From assembly GCA_963578625.1 (NCBI GenBank), contig CAUZEO010000082.1, positions 1 through 16,066 of the forward strand: 16,066 nucleotides of DNA. The letters are read 5' to 3'. Under the pieces are notes generated by a model. It saw nothing but the letters and a program-made list of their open reading frames with translations, was not told where the DNA came from and did no database searches. Source of the DNA: CAUZEO01 sp963578625. Lineage in GTDB: Bacteria > Verrucomicrobiota > Kiritimatiellia > SLOV01. Shown in pieces: positions 6,286-13,132 of this stretch. Position 1 is the stretch's first letter, and each line of letters starts with the position of its first letter. The position numbers were made by a program, and so were the translations under genes.

Positions 6286-7521
6286 ATGGACGAACTTAAA
6301 TCAAAGTATGTAGATCTTTTGCTTCAAACCGGGCTGAACCTTCAGGCGGGTCAGAAACTGTATCTTACGTCCGAGGCCATTCACCACTCGTTCCTGGCGG
6401 ACATCGCCGATGCCGCGTACCGTGCCGGCGCATCGTACGTTGAAGTGGACGCGGGCAATCCCAACGTCGGCAAATCGCGTATTCTCCATGCGGCGGAGGA
6501 GACTCTTGGTTTCATACCGGAGTATAAGCGCGCGATGTACGAGGAAATGTCCAATGACGATTGGACCCGGATGGCCCTGGTGGGACCGGAAGATCCGGAT
6601 CTCCTGAAAGATGTCGATCAGCAGCGGAATGCGGCACTCCAGCGCTCGGCGAGGAATGCCGTCAAACCGCTGCTGGATTCCTGCAGCGCCGCCAGGATTT
6701 CATGGTGCCTGGCCGCCCTCCCAACCCCCCGGTGGGGCGCAAAGGTCTTTGATGTTCCGCCCGACGCCGACGCGGAGGAAAAGTTGTGGAATGCGATGGT
6801 TCCCATCCTTCGCCTCGATCACGACTCACCCGCGGATACCTGGAAACAACTCGCGGCAACCCTGGGAGCGCGCTGCGACGCTCTCAATGCGGCATCCATA
6901 TCCACCCTGCACTTCGAAGGCCCGGGAACAGACCTCCGGGTTGCCTTGACACCAAAGGCCCAGTGGCGCGGCGGTTCGGTACAAGGAGAGAAAGAGATAC
7001 CCTTCATCCCGAATCTCCCCACGGAAGAGGTGTTTACTACGCCCGACTGTACGAAAACAGAGGGTCGCGCCTCCGTGACCCGGCCGGTTCACGTCATGGG
7101 CGACTCGGTGGAAGGTGCCTGGTTCGAATTCAAAGAGGGGCGCGTCGTGGATTTTGGGGCGGACAAAGGGGCGGAACAACTGGAAGCCTGGCTCGGCATG
7201 GACGATCGGGGACGGTATCTCGGGGAGATCGCCCTGGTCGACGGAAACTCCCCCGTCTTCCAGAGCGGACTCATATTCCACAACATTCTCTACGACGAGA
7301 ACGCGGCCTGTCATTTCGCGCTTGGCAATGGATATACTTTTGGGATCCGGGGGGGCGATAAAATGTCCGAAGAGCAACTACGCGATCTTGGCGTGAATAT
7401 TTCGATTCTTCACACCGATTTCATGATAGGATCGGCGGCCATCAACGTGACCGGACATCCCACCGATGGAGATCCTGTCCCGATTTTGAGAGAGGGCAAG
7501 TTCGTCAGGGCATTTGTATAA
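6286..7521 (+). CDS. M29-family (thermophilic-type) metallo-aminopeptidase
   Basis: This 411-residue protein has the usual length and layout of the M29 aminopeptidase family (AmpS/AmpT/Aminopeptidase II). The N-terminal domain starts 'YVDLLLQTGLNLQAGQKL'. The dinuclear metal site can be placed by spacing: E248 in 'NLPTEEVFTTPD', E314 in 'GEIALVDGNSPV', H343 in 'YDENAACHFALG', Y350, and H376/D378 in 'HTDFMIG'. These enzymes release N-terminal amino acids from peptides in the cytoplasm. It begins 11 bases after the SDR gene and its TAA overlaps the ATG of the next gene (TAATG), so it sits inside an operon with haem biosynthesis genes, an unusual setting for a peptidase. No signal peptide is seen. 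Confidence 0.93.
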   Translation: MDELKSKYVDLLLQTGLNLQAGQKLYLTSEAIHHSFLADIADAAYRAGASYVEVDAGNPNVGKSRILHAAEETLGFIPEYKRAMYEEMSNDDWTRMALVGPEDPDLLKDVDQQRNAALQRSARNAVKPLLDSCSAARISWCLAALPTPRWGAKVFDVPPDADAEEKLWNAMVPILRLDHDSPADTWKQLAATLGARCDALNAASISTLHFEGPGTDLRVALTPKAQWRGGSVQGEKEIPFIPNLPTEEVFTTPDCTKTEGRASVTRPVHVMGDSVEGAWFEFKEGRVVDFGADKGAEQLEAWLGMDDRGRYLGEIALVDGNSPVFQSGLIFHNILYDENAACHFALGNGYTFGIRGGDKMSEEQLRDLGVNISILHTDFMIGSAAINVTGHPTDGDPVPILREGKFVRAFV

Positions 7522-8309
7522 TGTGCAATGACGAAAAATTTTCGCTGGGGGAAGCCGGCCGCGATGAGCAAGGCGCGCCTCAGCTTGCGCACTATCGAAT
7601 GTTCATCCAGCTGCAATCGTTCGGAAATTGCACCGATATCTCGCAGGTTCGATCCGCGTTACAGGAACGCTCTAAAGAAGATCCGGAATTCGAAGCCGTT
7701 CTGTACGAGGACCTGAATGATCCCCGGGGTTTTGCCGTCGCGATTGCACACCGGGACGAAAATTACTTCGTTACCCGGTTGCGTGAATTCCTCCAGACCC
7801 GGGTCTTTCAGGATCTGACCCCCAAGCCCGAATATACGATGTTCGGCCGAACCTACTCGATCGGCTACGAAACTGATCTTGAGGAGGTTCTCCTCCATCG
7901 TCCGCGAAGACGGCTGTTCAATCCGGCCCTGCCGTGGGCGGTCTGGTACCCATTGAGGCGATCCGGAGAATTTGCCCGCCTGCCGAAAGAGGAACAGAGG
8001 GCCATTCTCATGGAGCACGCGACTCTTGGAATTTCATTCAGCAAGACCGGCTTCGGGAGCGACATCCGACTGGCCTGCCACGGCATGGACAAGAAGGACA
8101 ACGACTACGTGATCGGCCTGCTGGGCCCCGAACTCTATCCGCTCAGCGCCCTGATAGAAGCAATGCGCCGGACACGCCAGACGTCCATGTACCTGGAAAG
8201 TCTCGGGCCCTTCTTTGTCGGGAAAGCCTGTTGGCAAAGCGCCCCGCCGGCTCCCGCGGAAACGGACGACGGGTACGCGGAGGAGCCATCCGCGCATGCC
8301 TCAAAATGA
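7521..8309 (+). CDS. hemQ: Chlorite-dismutase-family haem protein, HemQ-like (coproheme decarboxylase candidate)
   Basis: This 262-residue protein has the ferredoxin-like repeats of the chlorite dismutase family. The C-terminal half reads 'WAVWYPLRR...GEFARLPKEEQ...MEHATLG', matching the HemQ region YPMSK...LPxEERxxxMxxHGxIG. The likely proximal haem ligand is H166 and the conserved tyrosine Y143. The C-terminal 'YLESLGPFFVGK' aligns with the HemQ ending '...FGPFYVG'. HemQ decarboxylates coproheme to haem b in the coproporphyrin-dependent pathway, and the next gene is hemE, which supports the role. It is divergent: the Lys of YPMSK is Arg, and the Y-to-H distance is 23 rather than about 27 residues, so the NWYM loop is missing. 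The N-terminal about 20 residues are unconserved. The start overlaps the aminopeptidase stop as TAATG. Confidence 0.75.
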   Translation: MCNDEKFSLGEAGRDEQGAPQLAHYRMFIQLQSFGNCTDISQVRSALQERSKEDPEFEAVLYEDLNDPRGFAVAIAHRDENYFVTRLREFLQTRVFQDLTPKPEYTMFGRTYSIGYETDLEEVLLHRPRRRLFNPALPWAVWYPLRRSGEFARLPKEEQRAILMEHATLGISFSKTGFGSDIRLACHGMDKKDNDYVIGLLGPELYPLSALIEAMRRTRQTSMYLESLGPFFVGKACWQSAPPAPAETDDGYAEEPSAHASK

Positions 8310-9339
8310 CCGCTTCCTGAACGCCTGCAAAGGCCAACCGGTTGACAGGATGCCGGTGTGGCTGATGCGCCAGGCGGGAAGGTACATGCCTGAGTACCGC
8401 GCTGTCCGTAAACGCCACAGCTTCCTGGAAATGATCGGTTCGCCCCAACTCGCATCCGAGATCACCTTGCAGCCCATCCACGCTTTCGATCTCGATGCCG
8501 CCATTATCTTTTCCGATATTCTGCCGACCCTTTGCGAGCTTGGGTTCGAAATTGACTACGTGGACAGTGTTGGACCGGTGATTGGAAACCCAGTGCAGTC
8601 ACCGGACGATATCGGCCGATTGCATGCACCGGGAAATCACGCACAGGCACACGCCACGTGCGAAGCCATCCGTATGACCTGCACCGCACTTGGCGGAAGA
8701 ATACCTCTCATTGGCTTCGCCGGCGCCCCCTTCACGCTGGCCGCTTATGCGATTGAAGGCGGGTCATCCAGTAGTTTCCTGGCGGCAAAACGATTTTTAC
8801 GAGAACACCCGAAGCTATTTCACGTCCTTCTGGGCCGCATCGCGGAGGCGGTGTCGGAATACCTGCTCGGCCAGATTGATGCCGGCGCATCCGCGGTACA
8901 ACTTTTCGATAGCTGGGCGGGCGTACTGGGGCCCGCGGACTTCGCGGAATTCGCCTTGCCCTACGCGCGTCAGGTCATCGACACCATTGAGCAGGCGGGC
9001 GTCCCGCGCATCTATTTTTCCACCAGCACCAGCGGCCTCCTGCCGCAGCTACGGGATACCGGTGCGGACGTCGTTGGGATTGACTGGCGCGTGTCCATCG
9101 CTCATGCAAGATCAATTCTTGGTCACGACGTCACCATCCAGGGAAATCTGGATCCCACGGTTCTACTTTCTTCCGAACGCGAAGTGAAGCGGCAGGCTCG
9201 CATGGTGCTGGACGAGATGAATGCTGCCCCGCGATACATATTCAACCTGGGACACGGCGTACTGAAAGAAACACCGGTCGACCGGGTGCAGGAATTGGTC
9301 GACTTTGTGCATTCGTATGAGCCGGGCAAAAACCCTTGA
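8296..9339 (+). CDS. hemE: Uroporphyrinogen decarboxylase
   Basis: HemE converts uroporphyrinogen III to coproporphyrinogen III in the cytoplasm. From the ATG at 8296 the protein is 347 residues, the usual length; the frame is open upstream to 8215, but those codons lie in the preceding gene. Family signatures are clear. 'RMPVWLMRQAGRYMPEYR' (18-35) carries the substrate-binding arginines, and 'IIFSDILP' (70-77) the catalytic aspartate D74. 'GFAGAPFTLAAYAIEGG' (140-156), 'LFDSWAG' and the C-terminal 'FNLGHGVLKETPVDRVQEL' complete the set. GGAGGAG (8279-8285) precedes the start by 10 bases, and the gene overlaps the HemQ-like gene by 14 bases. Its stop TGA overlaps the TTG of the hemY stub. 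Confidence 0.97.
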   Translation: MPQNDRFLNACKGQPVDRMPVWLMRQAGRYMPEYRAVRKRHSFLEMIGSPQLASEITLQPIHAFDLDAAIIFSDILPTLCELGFEIDYVDSVGPVIGNPVQSPDDIGRLHAPGNHAQAHATCEAIRMTCTALGGRIPLIGFAGAPFTLAAYAIEGGSSSSFLAAKRFLREHPKLFHVLLGRIAEAVSEYLLGQIDAGASAVQLFDSWAGVLGPADFAEFALPYARQVIDTIEQAGVPRIYFSTSTSGLLPQLRDTGADVVGIDWRVSIAHARSILGHDVTIQGNLDPTVLLSSEREVKRQARMVLDEMNAAPRYIFNLGHGVLKETPVDRVQELVDFVHSYEPGKNP

Positions 9340-9422
9340 ACAAACCGGGCGCCAGGCATGTAGTCGTTGCGGGAGGAGGCTTCGCGGGAGTCTCCCCATG
9401 TACCTTGAGCATTGTCGAGTGA
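9336..9422 (+). pseudogene. hemY: 5' stub of protoporphyrinogen/coproporphyrinogen oxidase (HemY/CgoX type)
   Basis: TTG at 9336 overlaps the hemE stop (TTGA) and opens a 28-codon frame whose first 20 residues, 'MNKPGARHVVVAGGGFAGVS', form the N-terminal FAD-binding strand and GxGxxG of a flavin oxidase. In the HemY/CgoX family this continues as GGGIxGLxAA. Here it changes to unrelated 'PCTLSIVE' and stops at 9422. A hemY gene directly after hemE, in a cluster with hemQ, is a familiar arrangement and is the basis for the name; the motif alone would fit any FAD amine-oxidase-fold protein. The breakpoint is near 9395. The rest of the roughly 450-residue gene is absent from the window. Confidence 0.6.
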
Positions 9423-9465
9423 ACGCAAAGGAGCGAATATACTAAAAAACGACAGGACAGTTTTT
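9398..9465 (+). other. Possible C-terminal tail of a small transposase with adjoining inverted repeat
   Basis: Directly after the hemY breakpoint an open frame reads 'MYLEHCRVNAKERIY' and stops at 9443-9445. It is followed by AAAAAC (9445-9450), GACAGGACA and GTTTTT (9460-9465), a short inverted repeat. A GGACAGTTTTT tail downstream of a gene resembles what I recall behind small Y1/REP-associated transposases. With only 15 residues this cannot be proven. Confidence 0.2.
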
Positions 9466-9471
9466 CAGAAA

Positions 9472-9493
9472 CGAGGGTTCGACAAATCCCTCG
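9472..9493. repeat. 6-bp hairpin in the eroded spacer
   Basis: CGAGGG (9472-9477) and CCCTCG (9488-9493) pair around a 10-base loop. On the minus strand TTTCTG follows, so it could act as a weak terminator for the decayed kinase unit; on the plus strand A-rich sequence follows. Confidence 0.35.
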
Positions 9494-9559
9494 AAAAGTA
9501 AAAAGTCTGCTCGCGTCTTGGCCCCTGACCTACTCCTACTTCACCGTGTACAATCTGGC

Positions 9560-10550
9560 TCAACATTCCACCACATCAAACCGAACACGAACCTCAACCC
9601 CTTCGGACTGGTCATCGCGTGGCGAAATCATCTCAATGCTACCCCTCACGGGCCTCGACTGCCAACTTGCAAAATGTGAGTCCGAGGCCCGTAGAACTGA
9701 GTGAATCACTTCGGGTTTTCGAGTTTCCTGTAAAAAACGGCGCAAAGAGTTTCTCCTGCTCCGGCGGCGGTATTGTCCTTCCGTCGTTGGATACAGAGCA
9801 GGAAACTCGTCCATTTCGTTCGCTTTGTGTGCCCAGCACGATGGTGCTGGAAGCACGGGAGTACTTCACCGCGTTCCACATCAAGTTTCCCACCGCGCGG
9901 TCAAATACCGAAGAATCGACAGAGACGCACGGGTCGTCCGGCGCTTCGCAACGAACTTCCAGAGCCAGATCGCTCTGCTCCATGACGACAACGAAATCTT
10001 TTCCGATTGAGGTGACCAACGAGGAAAGAGACTCAGGACGGCGATCGAGCGGCAACTCCTGGTCAACGATGAATCCGCGGCAACGCCCGGATCCTCGTGA
10101 ACAAACACCGTGGTGAGAATGCCCTTCTGCGAATCACGCACGCTGTCGACGAACGGTGTATCTCCCGGGCCGCCGGTCCAGAGTTTCCACTGCCGCTCCG
10201 AAAAGAGAACGTCGAACCCGACCGTTATCGCCTGATCGCAGTACTGCACCAGCATCCCGTGAAGGAATCGCGGCCAGAGCCACCCCCCCTACGGCGGGTT
10301 CCATACGCTCGAGACTCTCATCATCGATCCCGATCACCACGACGTCTCGGGATGTCGCGGGAATCGGCAGCAGTTTTTGCACGCGCCAATCGTATATGGA
10401 ATACTCGAATGAGCGAATGAGCGGCTCGCCGGCGATCAGCAAAGAAACCGCAAGCATCGCCGCGGCCATGAGCAGCCGTCCGCGAAGCGTGGGCCGCACC
10501 GGCATCTCCCCGTGAGCGTGGGAGCCGGCGGCTGATTCATTCCGATTCAC
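9560..10550 (-). pseudogene. Decayed CHASE2-domain sensor histidine kinase
   Basis: Reading down from the GTG at 10550, residues 25-41 form a transmembrane segment (LLMAAAMLAVSLLIAG). A CHASE2 start, 'IYDWRVQKLLPIPATSRDVV', follows. At the seven-G run (plus-strand C's 10283-10289) the frame breaks; removing one G restores 'WLWPRFLHGMLVQYCDQAIT' and 'VGFDVLFSE', normal CHASE2 sequence. CHASE2 stops after about 75 more residues. Near 10058-10075 the sequence jumps, in another frame, to 'ELPLDRRPESLSSLV' and a HATPase_c domain: N-box 'NLMWNAVKYSR', degenerate G1 'VSNDGRTIPP', G2 'STGLGLTFCKLAVEA'. The rest of CHASE2, the later membrane spans and the HisKA domain are missing. A second one-G excess (9642-9645) breaks the frame before the C-terminal 'GSIEMISPRDD'. 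The gene lies 22 bases downstream of the FAD oxidoreductase and was probably co-transcribed with it. Confidence 0.8.
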
Positions 10551-10572
10551 AGGTCTTTCTCACCGACCTTGC

Positions 10573-12399
10573 TCATTGCTCGGGCTGGATATCTGTCTCA
10601 CGCACCGTGAGACGCGACACGCGCTGAAGCGAGATGCACTCTACCGGGCAGACATCGACGCAGGCGCCACACCGGATGCATTCGTTCTGGTCGATAAAGA
10701 GCCCGTTGTAGTCGCGGTTTCCCGTGGATTCCTTAACCCCCTGAATTCTCCCGTCCTCTTCAAATTCCAGGGCACTGATCTTCACGATGCAATTCTCGAC
10801 CGGCTTCACCTTCAGACACCGGTCGCAATAGATACAGAGGTCATTGTCGATTTCAAATTTGTAATCGCACAAGTAGCAACGGCTCGCTTCGGCACGGGAA
10901 ACGTCCTTGTCCAATCCGGTCTCCACCTCCGCCTGCGCGTCGCGCTCCCCGAGCTCGAGCGTAGGCATGGGATGACGGGGAATCGTGTCCATTTCCCGGG
11001 TTCGACCGGTGGAAACTGCGTCGCGGATATGCACCACATCCCGCAAACGGTCAGCACCCATCAACGTGCGATCGATTTCCCGGGCACATCCCTTGGCATG
11101 GCCGATCGCATCGATCAGGGATATCGCACCGGTCGCAAAATCACCGGCAAAGTAAAGACTTTCGACCATCGAACCGTACTTGTCTTTTCGAATGGGCCGG
11201 CCGTCATCCCCGAAGATCTTTTCGCGAAGGACTTCATCGATCCAGGATGCGTCCTGGGTCTGCCCTGTGGCCAGCAGGACGGTGTCGGCTTCCACAATAA
11301 ACGATGTGCCCGGCACCGGCTCTGGACAACGGCGCCCTGATTCGTCCGGGTCTCCAAGTTCAACCCGTGAAAACTCGGCGCCGGTTACGCGACCTGTTTC
11401 GCCGTGAAACGCAACCGGCATGGCCAGGGAATAGAACGTGACGCCCTCCGCTTCCATCTCCTCCACCTCTTCCGGGGTGATGTACATCTCATCCCGAGAT
11501 CTCCTGTAGAGCATGGTGACTGACTTCGCTCCCAACCGTTTCGCGGTTCGCGCACAGTCCACGGCCGTGTATCCGCCACCGATGACCACCACTTCGCCGT
11601 CGACCAAATGGGACTCGCTCGTGTTGGCATCGAAAAGAAATGGAAGGCCATGCTGAATCCCATCGAGGTCGATGCCGGGCAGGTCCGGCACGAAGGGGCG
11701 CAGTGTTCCGGGCGAAACCGAGACCACGTCAAAGTCTTGAAGTAATTGTTCCAGTGAAACGTTGCGCCCCAGTTCCTGGTTGCAGCGAATCTCCACGCCT
11801 GTTTGGCGGATCTGTTCGACCTCCCGCGCGACCAACTCCCTCGGCAGGCGAAACGCGGGAATCCCCTGCACCATCATCCCGCCGGCCACCGAATGTTTTT
11901 CAAATACAATCGCGGTATGCCCAAGCAGCGTGAGCTCACGGGCAACCGTCAGGCCTGCCACGCCGCCGCCAATTACGGCAATTCGGAATGGAGTGGGTTC
12001 GAACAGCGGCGGGAGTACCACCGGTTTTTGCCCCCGCATGAATTCTTCAGCAGACCGCTTAGAGAAACAGATCGCAACCGGATCGCCCAGCCCCTCCCAT
12101 CCGTGGCGGCAGGCGGGCTCGCAGGGTCGGCTGCAGACTCTACCCAGCACTGCGGGGAAGACATTATCGCGTAGATTGATCCGGTACGCCCCCTCGAAAT
12201 CACCGTGCGCGATCGCATCGAGATATCCCGGGATGTCCGTCCCGGCCGGGCACGCTGCCTGGCAGGGAATGTTGGTTTCCACCCATTCAAAGTCCTTCGG
12301 GTCCGACGCGACGCCGATCCGCCTGGAAAGCACGAACTCCCGCGGCAGTTCGTCCGAAGAATATGTAAAGGAATGCCCCATATCGCAGTCTTGACCCAT
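10573..12399 (-). CDS. GltD-like FAD-dependent oxidoreductase with N- and C-terminal Fe-S cluster domains
   Basis: This 608-residue protein is complete. The N-terminal GltD-type Fe-S domain has C46/C50 ('IPCQAACPAGTDIPGYL') and C89/C93/C97 ('CSRPCEPAC'). The FAD Rossmann motif is 'IAVIGGGVAGL' (140-150), the NAD(P)H motif 'VVVIGGGYTAVDCA' (270-283), and the flavin-end motif 'YFAGD' (416-420). A C-terminal ferredoxin-like part has Cys at 508, 511, 522, 525, 528 and 537, then a canonical CxxCxxCxxxCP at 574-585. This is the electron-transfer architecture of the glutamate synthase small subunit and related NADPH:ferredoxin-type enzymes. No glutamate synthase large subunit is nearby, so the electron partner is unknown. 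A second in-frame ATG (residue 7) is an alternative start, and neither has a clear ribosome site. The decayed CHASE2 kinase follows in the same orientation. Confidence 0.9.
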   Translation of the reverse strand: MGQDCDMGHSFTYSSDELPREFVLSRRIGVASDPKDFEWVETNIPCQAACPAGTDIPGYLDAIAHGDFEGAYRINLRDNVFPAVLGRVCSRPCEPACRHGWEGLGDPVAICFSKRSAEEFMRGQKPVVLPPLFEPTPFRIAVIGGGVAGLTVARELTLLGHTAIVFEKHSVAGGMMVQGIPAFRLPRELVAREVEQIRQTGVEIRCNQELGRNVSLEQLLQDFDVVSVSPGTLRPFVPDLPGIDLDGIQHGLPFLFDANTSESHLVDGEVVVIGGGYTAVDCARTAKRLGAKSVTMLYRRSRDEMYITPEEVEEMEAEGVTFYSLAMPVAFHGETGRVTGAEFSRVELGDPDESGRRCPEPVPGTSFIVEADTVLLATGQTQDASWIDEVLREKIFGDDGRPIRKDKYGSMVESLYFAGDFATGAISLIDAIGHAKGCAREIDRTLMGADRLRDVVHIRDAVSTGRTREMDTIPRHPMPTLELGERDAQAEVETGLDKDVSRAEASRCYLCDYKFEIDNDLCIYCDRCLKVKPVENCIVKISALEFEEDGRIQGVKESTGNRDYNGLFIDQNECIRCGACVDVCPVECISLQRVSRLTVRETDIQPEQ

Positions 12400-12515
12400 C
12401 GGCCAATAGTAGTGGATCGACGTGAAATTGGCATCAGGAAACGATGAATTGGCTTCCCAAATCTGGGATATGCTTTCGGTATTCGAGAAGCCGAAGAGGC
12501 TTGAGGATGCGTGTT

Positions 12516-12623
12516 CTACCCAATCGCGCTGGTACCCTTTTCACCCGTGCGAATCCGAATGCAATCCTGGAGGTCGAGCACAAAAACTGCTCCAAGAGCG
12601 ATCCAATGACCGAATATTTTCAT
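12516..12623 (-). CDS. Possible 35-residue ORF preceded by an overlapping 9-codon leader
   Basis: A minus-strand ATG at 12623-12621 opens a 35-residue frame beginning 'MKIFGHWIALGAVFVLDL', with a hydrophobic start, and stops at 12516-12518. A purine-rich GGAGGAGAGGAG lies 12 bases upstream. That run is part of a 9-codon ORF, 'MEERRTSQL' (12620-12649), whose TGA overlaps this ATG (ATGA). It could be a real small peptide, the truncated 5' end of a lost gene, or a dispersed intergenic repeat that happens to be open. I do not recognise the product. Confidence 0.25.
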   Translation of the reverse strand: MKIFGHWIALGAVFVLDLQDCIRIRTGEKGTSAIG

Positions 12624-12808
12624 AACTGGGAAGTTCTCCTCTCCTCCATCGCGGCGGCTCCATTAACGCCAGCCCATTTCGATTTCGTAGCTCGCCTGAG
12701 CACCCTATGAACAAGGGCACAGAACCATCAAGCACAGATTTCGGGCACCATGCCGAGGCACCCCATTTTTGAGAGTTCAGATTTCGGGTTTCAGAACCGT
12801 TGGTCAAA

Positions 12809-12875
12809 GAATGTCGAATATCGAATGTAGTGATTTTCTACCCTTTAACATTCGATATTGAGCATTCGACATTCG
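12809..12875. repeat. Long imperfect palindrome (GAATGTCGAATATCGAATGT type)
   Basis: The left arm, GAATGTCGAATATCGAATGT (12809-12828), pairs with a right arm starting ACATTCGATATT (12848-12859). Twelve pairs are perfect around a 19-base loop. After a 7-base bulge, CGACATTC (12867-12874) pairs with GAATGTCG. The whole can fold as a bulged hairpin. It resembles REP-like intergenic palindromes; several copies elsewhere in the genome would be expected. Confidence 0.7.
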
Positions 12876-12943
12876 ACATTTTCCTTGACACCTGAAAGCG
12901 GTGAAACCGATATCGCCTTGCCCTGTACCTGCTTCTTGCCAAC

Positions 12944-12958
12944 CTCGGAGATCCCGAG
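12944..12958. promoter_or_regulatory. Small dyad upstream of uxaC
   Basis: CTCGG and CCGAG flank AGATC about 175 bases before the uxaC start. It could be an operator for uronate control, but the arms are only 5 bp and no regulator gene is visible. Confidence 0.15.
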
Positions 12959-13132
12959 AGGGTTAACTTTCTTCCTATAAACTTGAGGACATACCCTTCC
13001 GCGGGATCTCCAGTTCTCCCCTCCCTCTTTCGTTCCTGGCTCACATCATTCCAATCATCACCCGGAGCGTGATGACTACACTTCAAGAGTCGTGTTGGCA
13101 GGTCGCGGACAATCGATTATTCTCCGTGGAAT

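Larger units (their letters stand above)
12400..13132. other. 733-base divergent spacer with a palindrome and possible micro-ORFs
   Basis: This spacer separates the minus-strand FAD oxidoreductase from plus-strand uxaC, so both promoters should be here. It contains a possible tiny minus-strand ORF pair (12516-12649), text-like TTTCGGGTTTCAG sequence near 12780, a long palindrome (12809-12875) and a small CTCGG/CCGAG dyad (12944-12958). No full gene is supported. Plus-strand frames across 12422-12710 show no recognisable protein. Confidence 0.55.

Noticed and set aside
10576..11340. 254-codon plus-strand open frame
   Set aside because: It is the antisense shadow of the GltD-like oxidoreductase, whose cysteine and glycine motifs are all intact on the minus strand.
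12444..12710. 88-codon plus-strand open frame
   Set aside because: It is Arg/Ser-rich with no recognisable domain or ribosome site, and it crosses the micro-ORF region on the other strand.
12885..12914. TTGACA ... GATATC as a sigma-70 promoter for uxaC
   Set aside because: The -35 box is perfect, but the -10 matches only about half the consensus at 18-base spacing and lies over 200 bases from uxaC. This is too weak to annotate.
12838..13086. Minus-strand ORF ending in 'MSNVECSISNVKG'
   Set aside because: The NVEC-like tail is simply the translation of the palindromic repeat, a common artefact of this repeat type.
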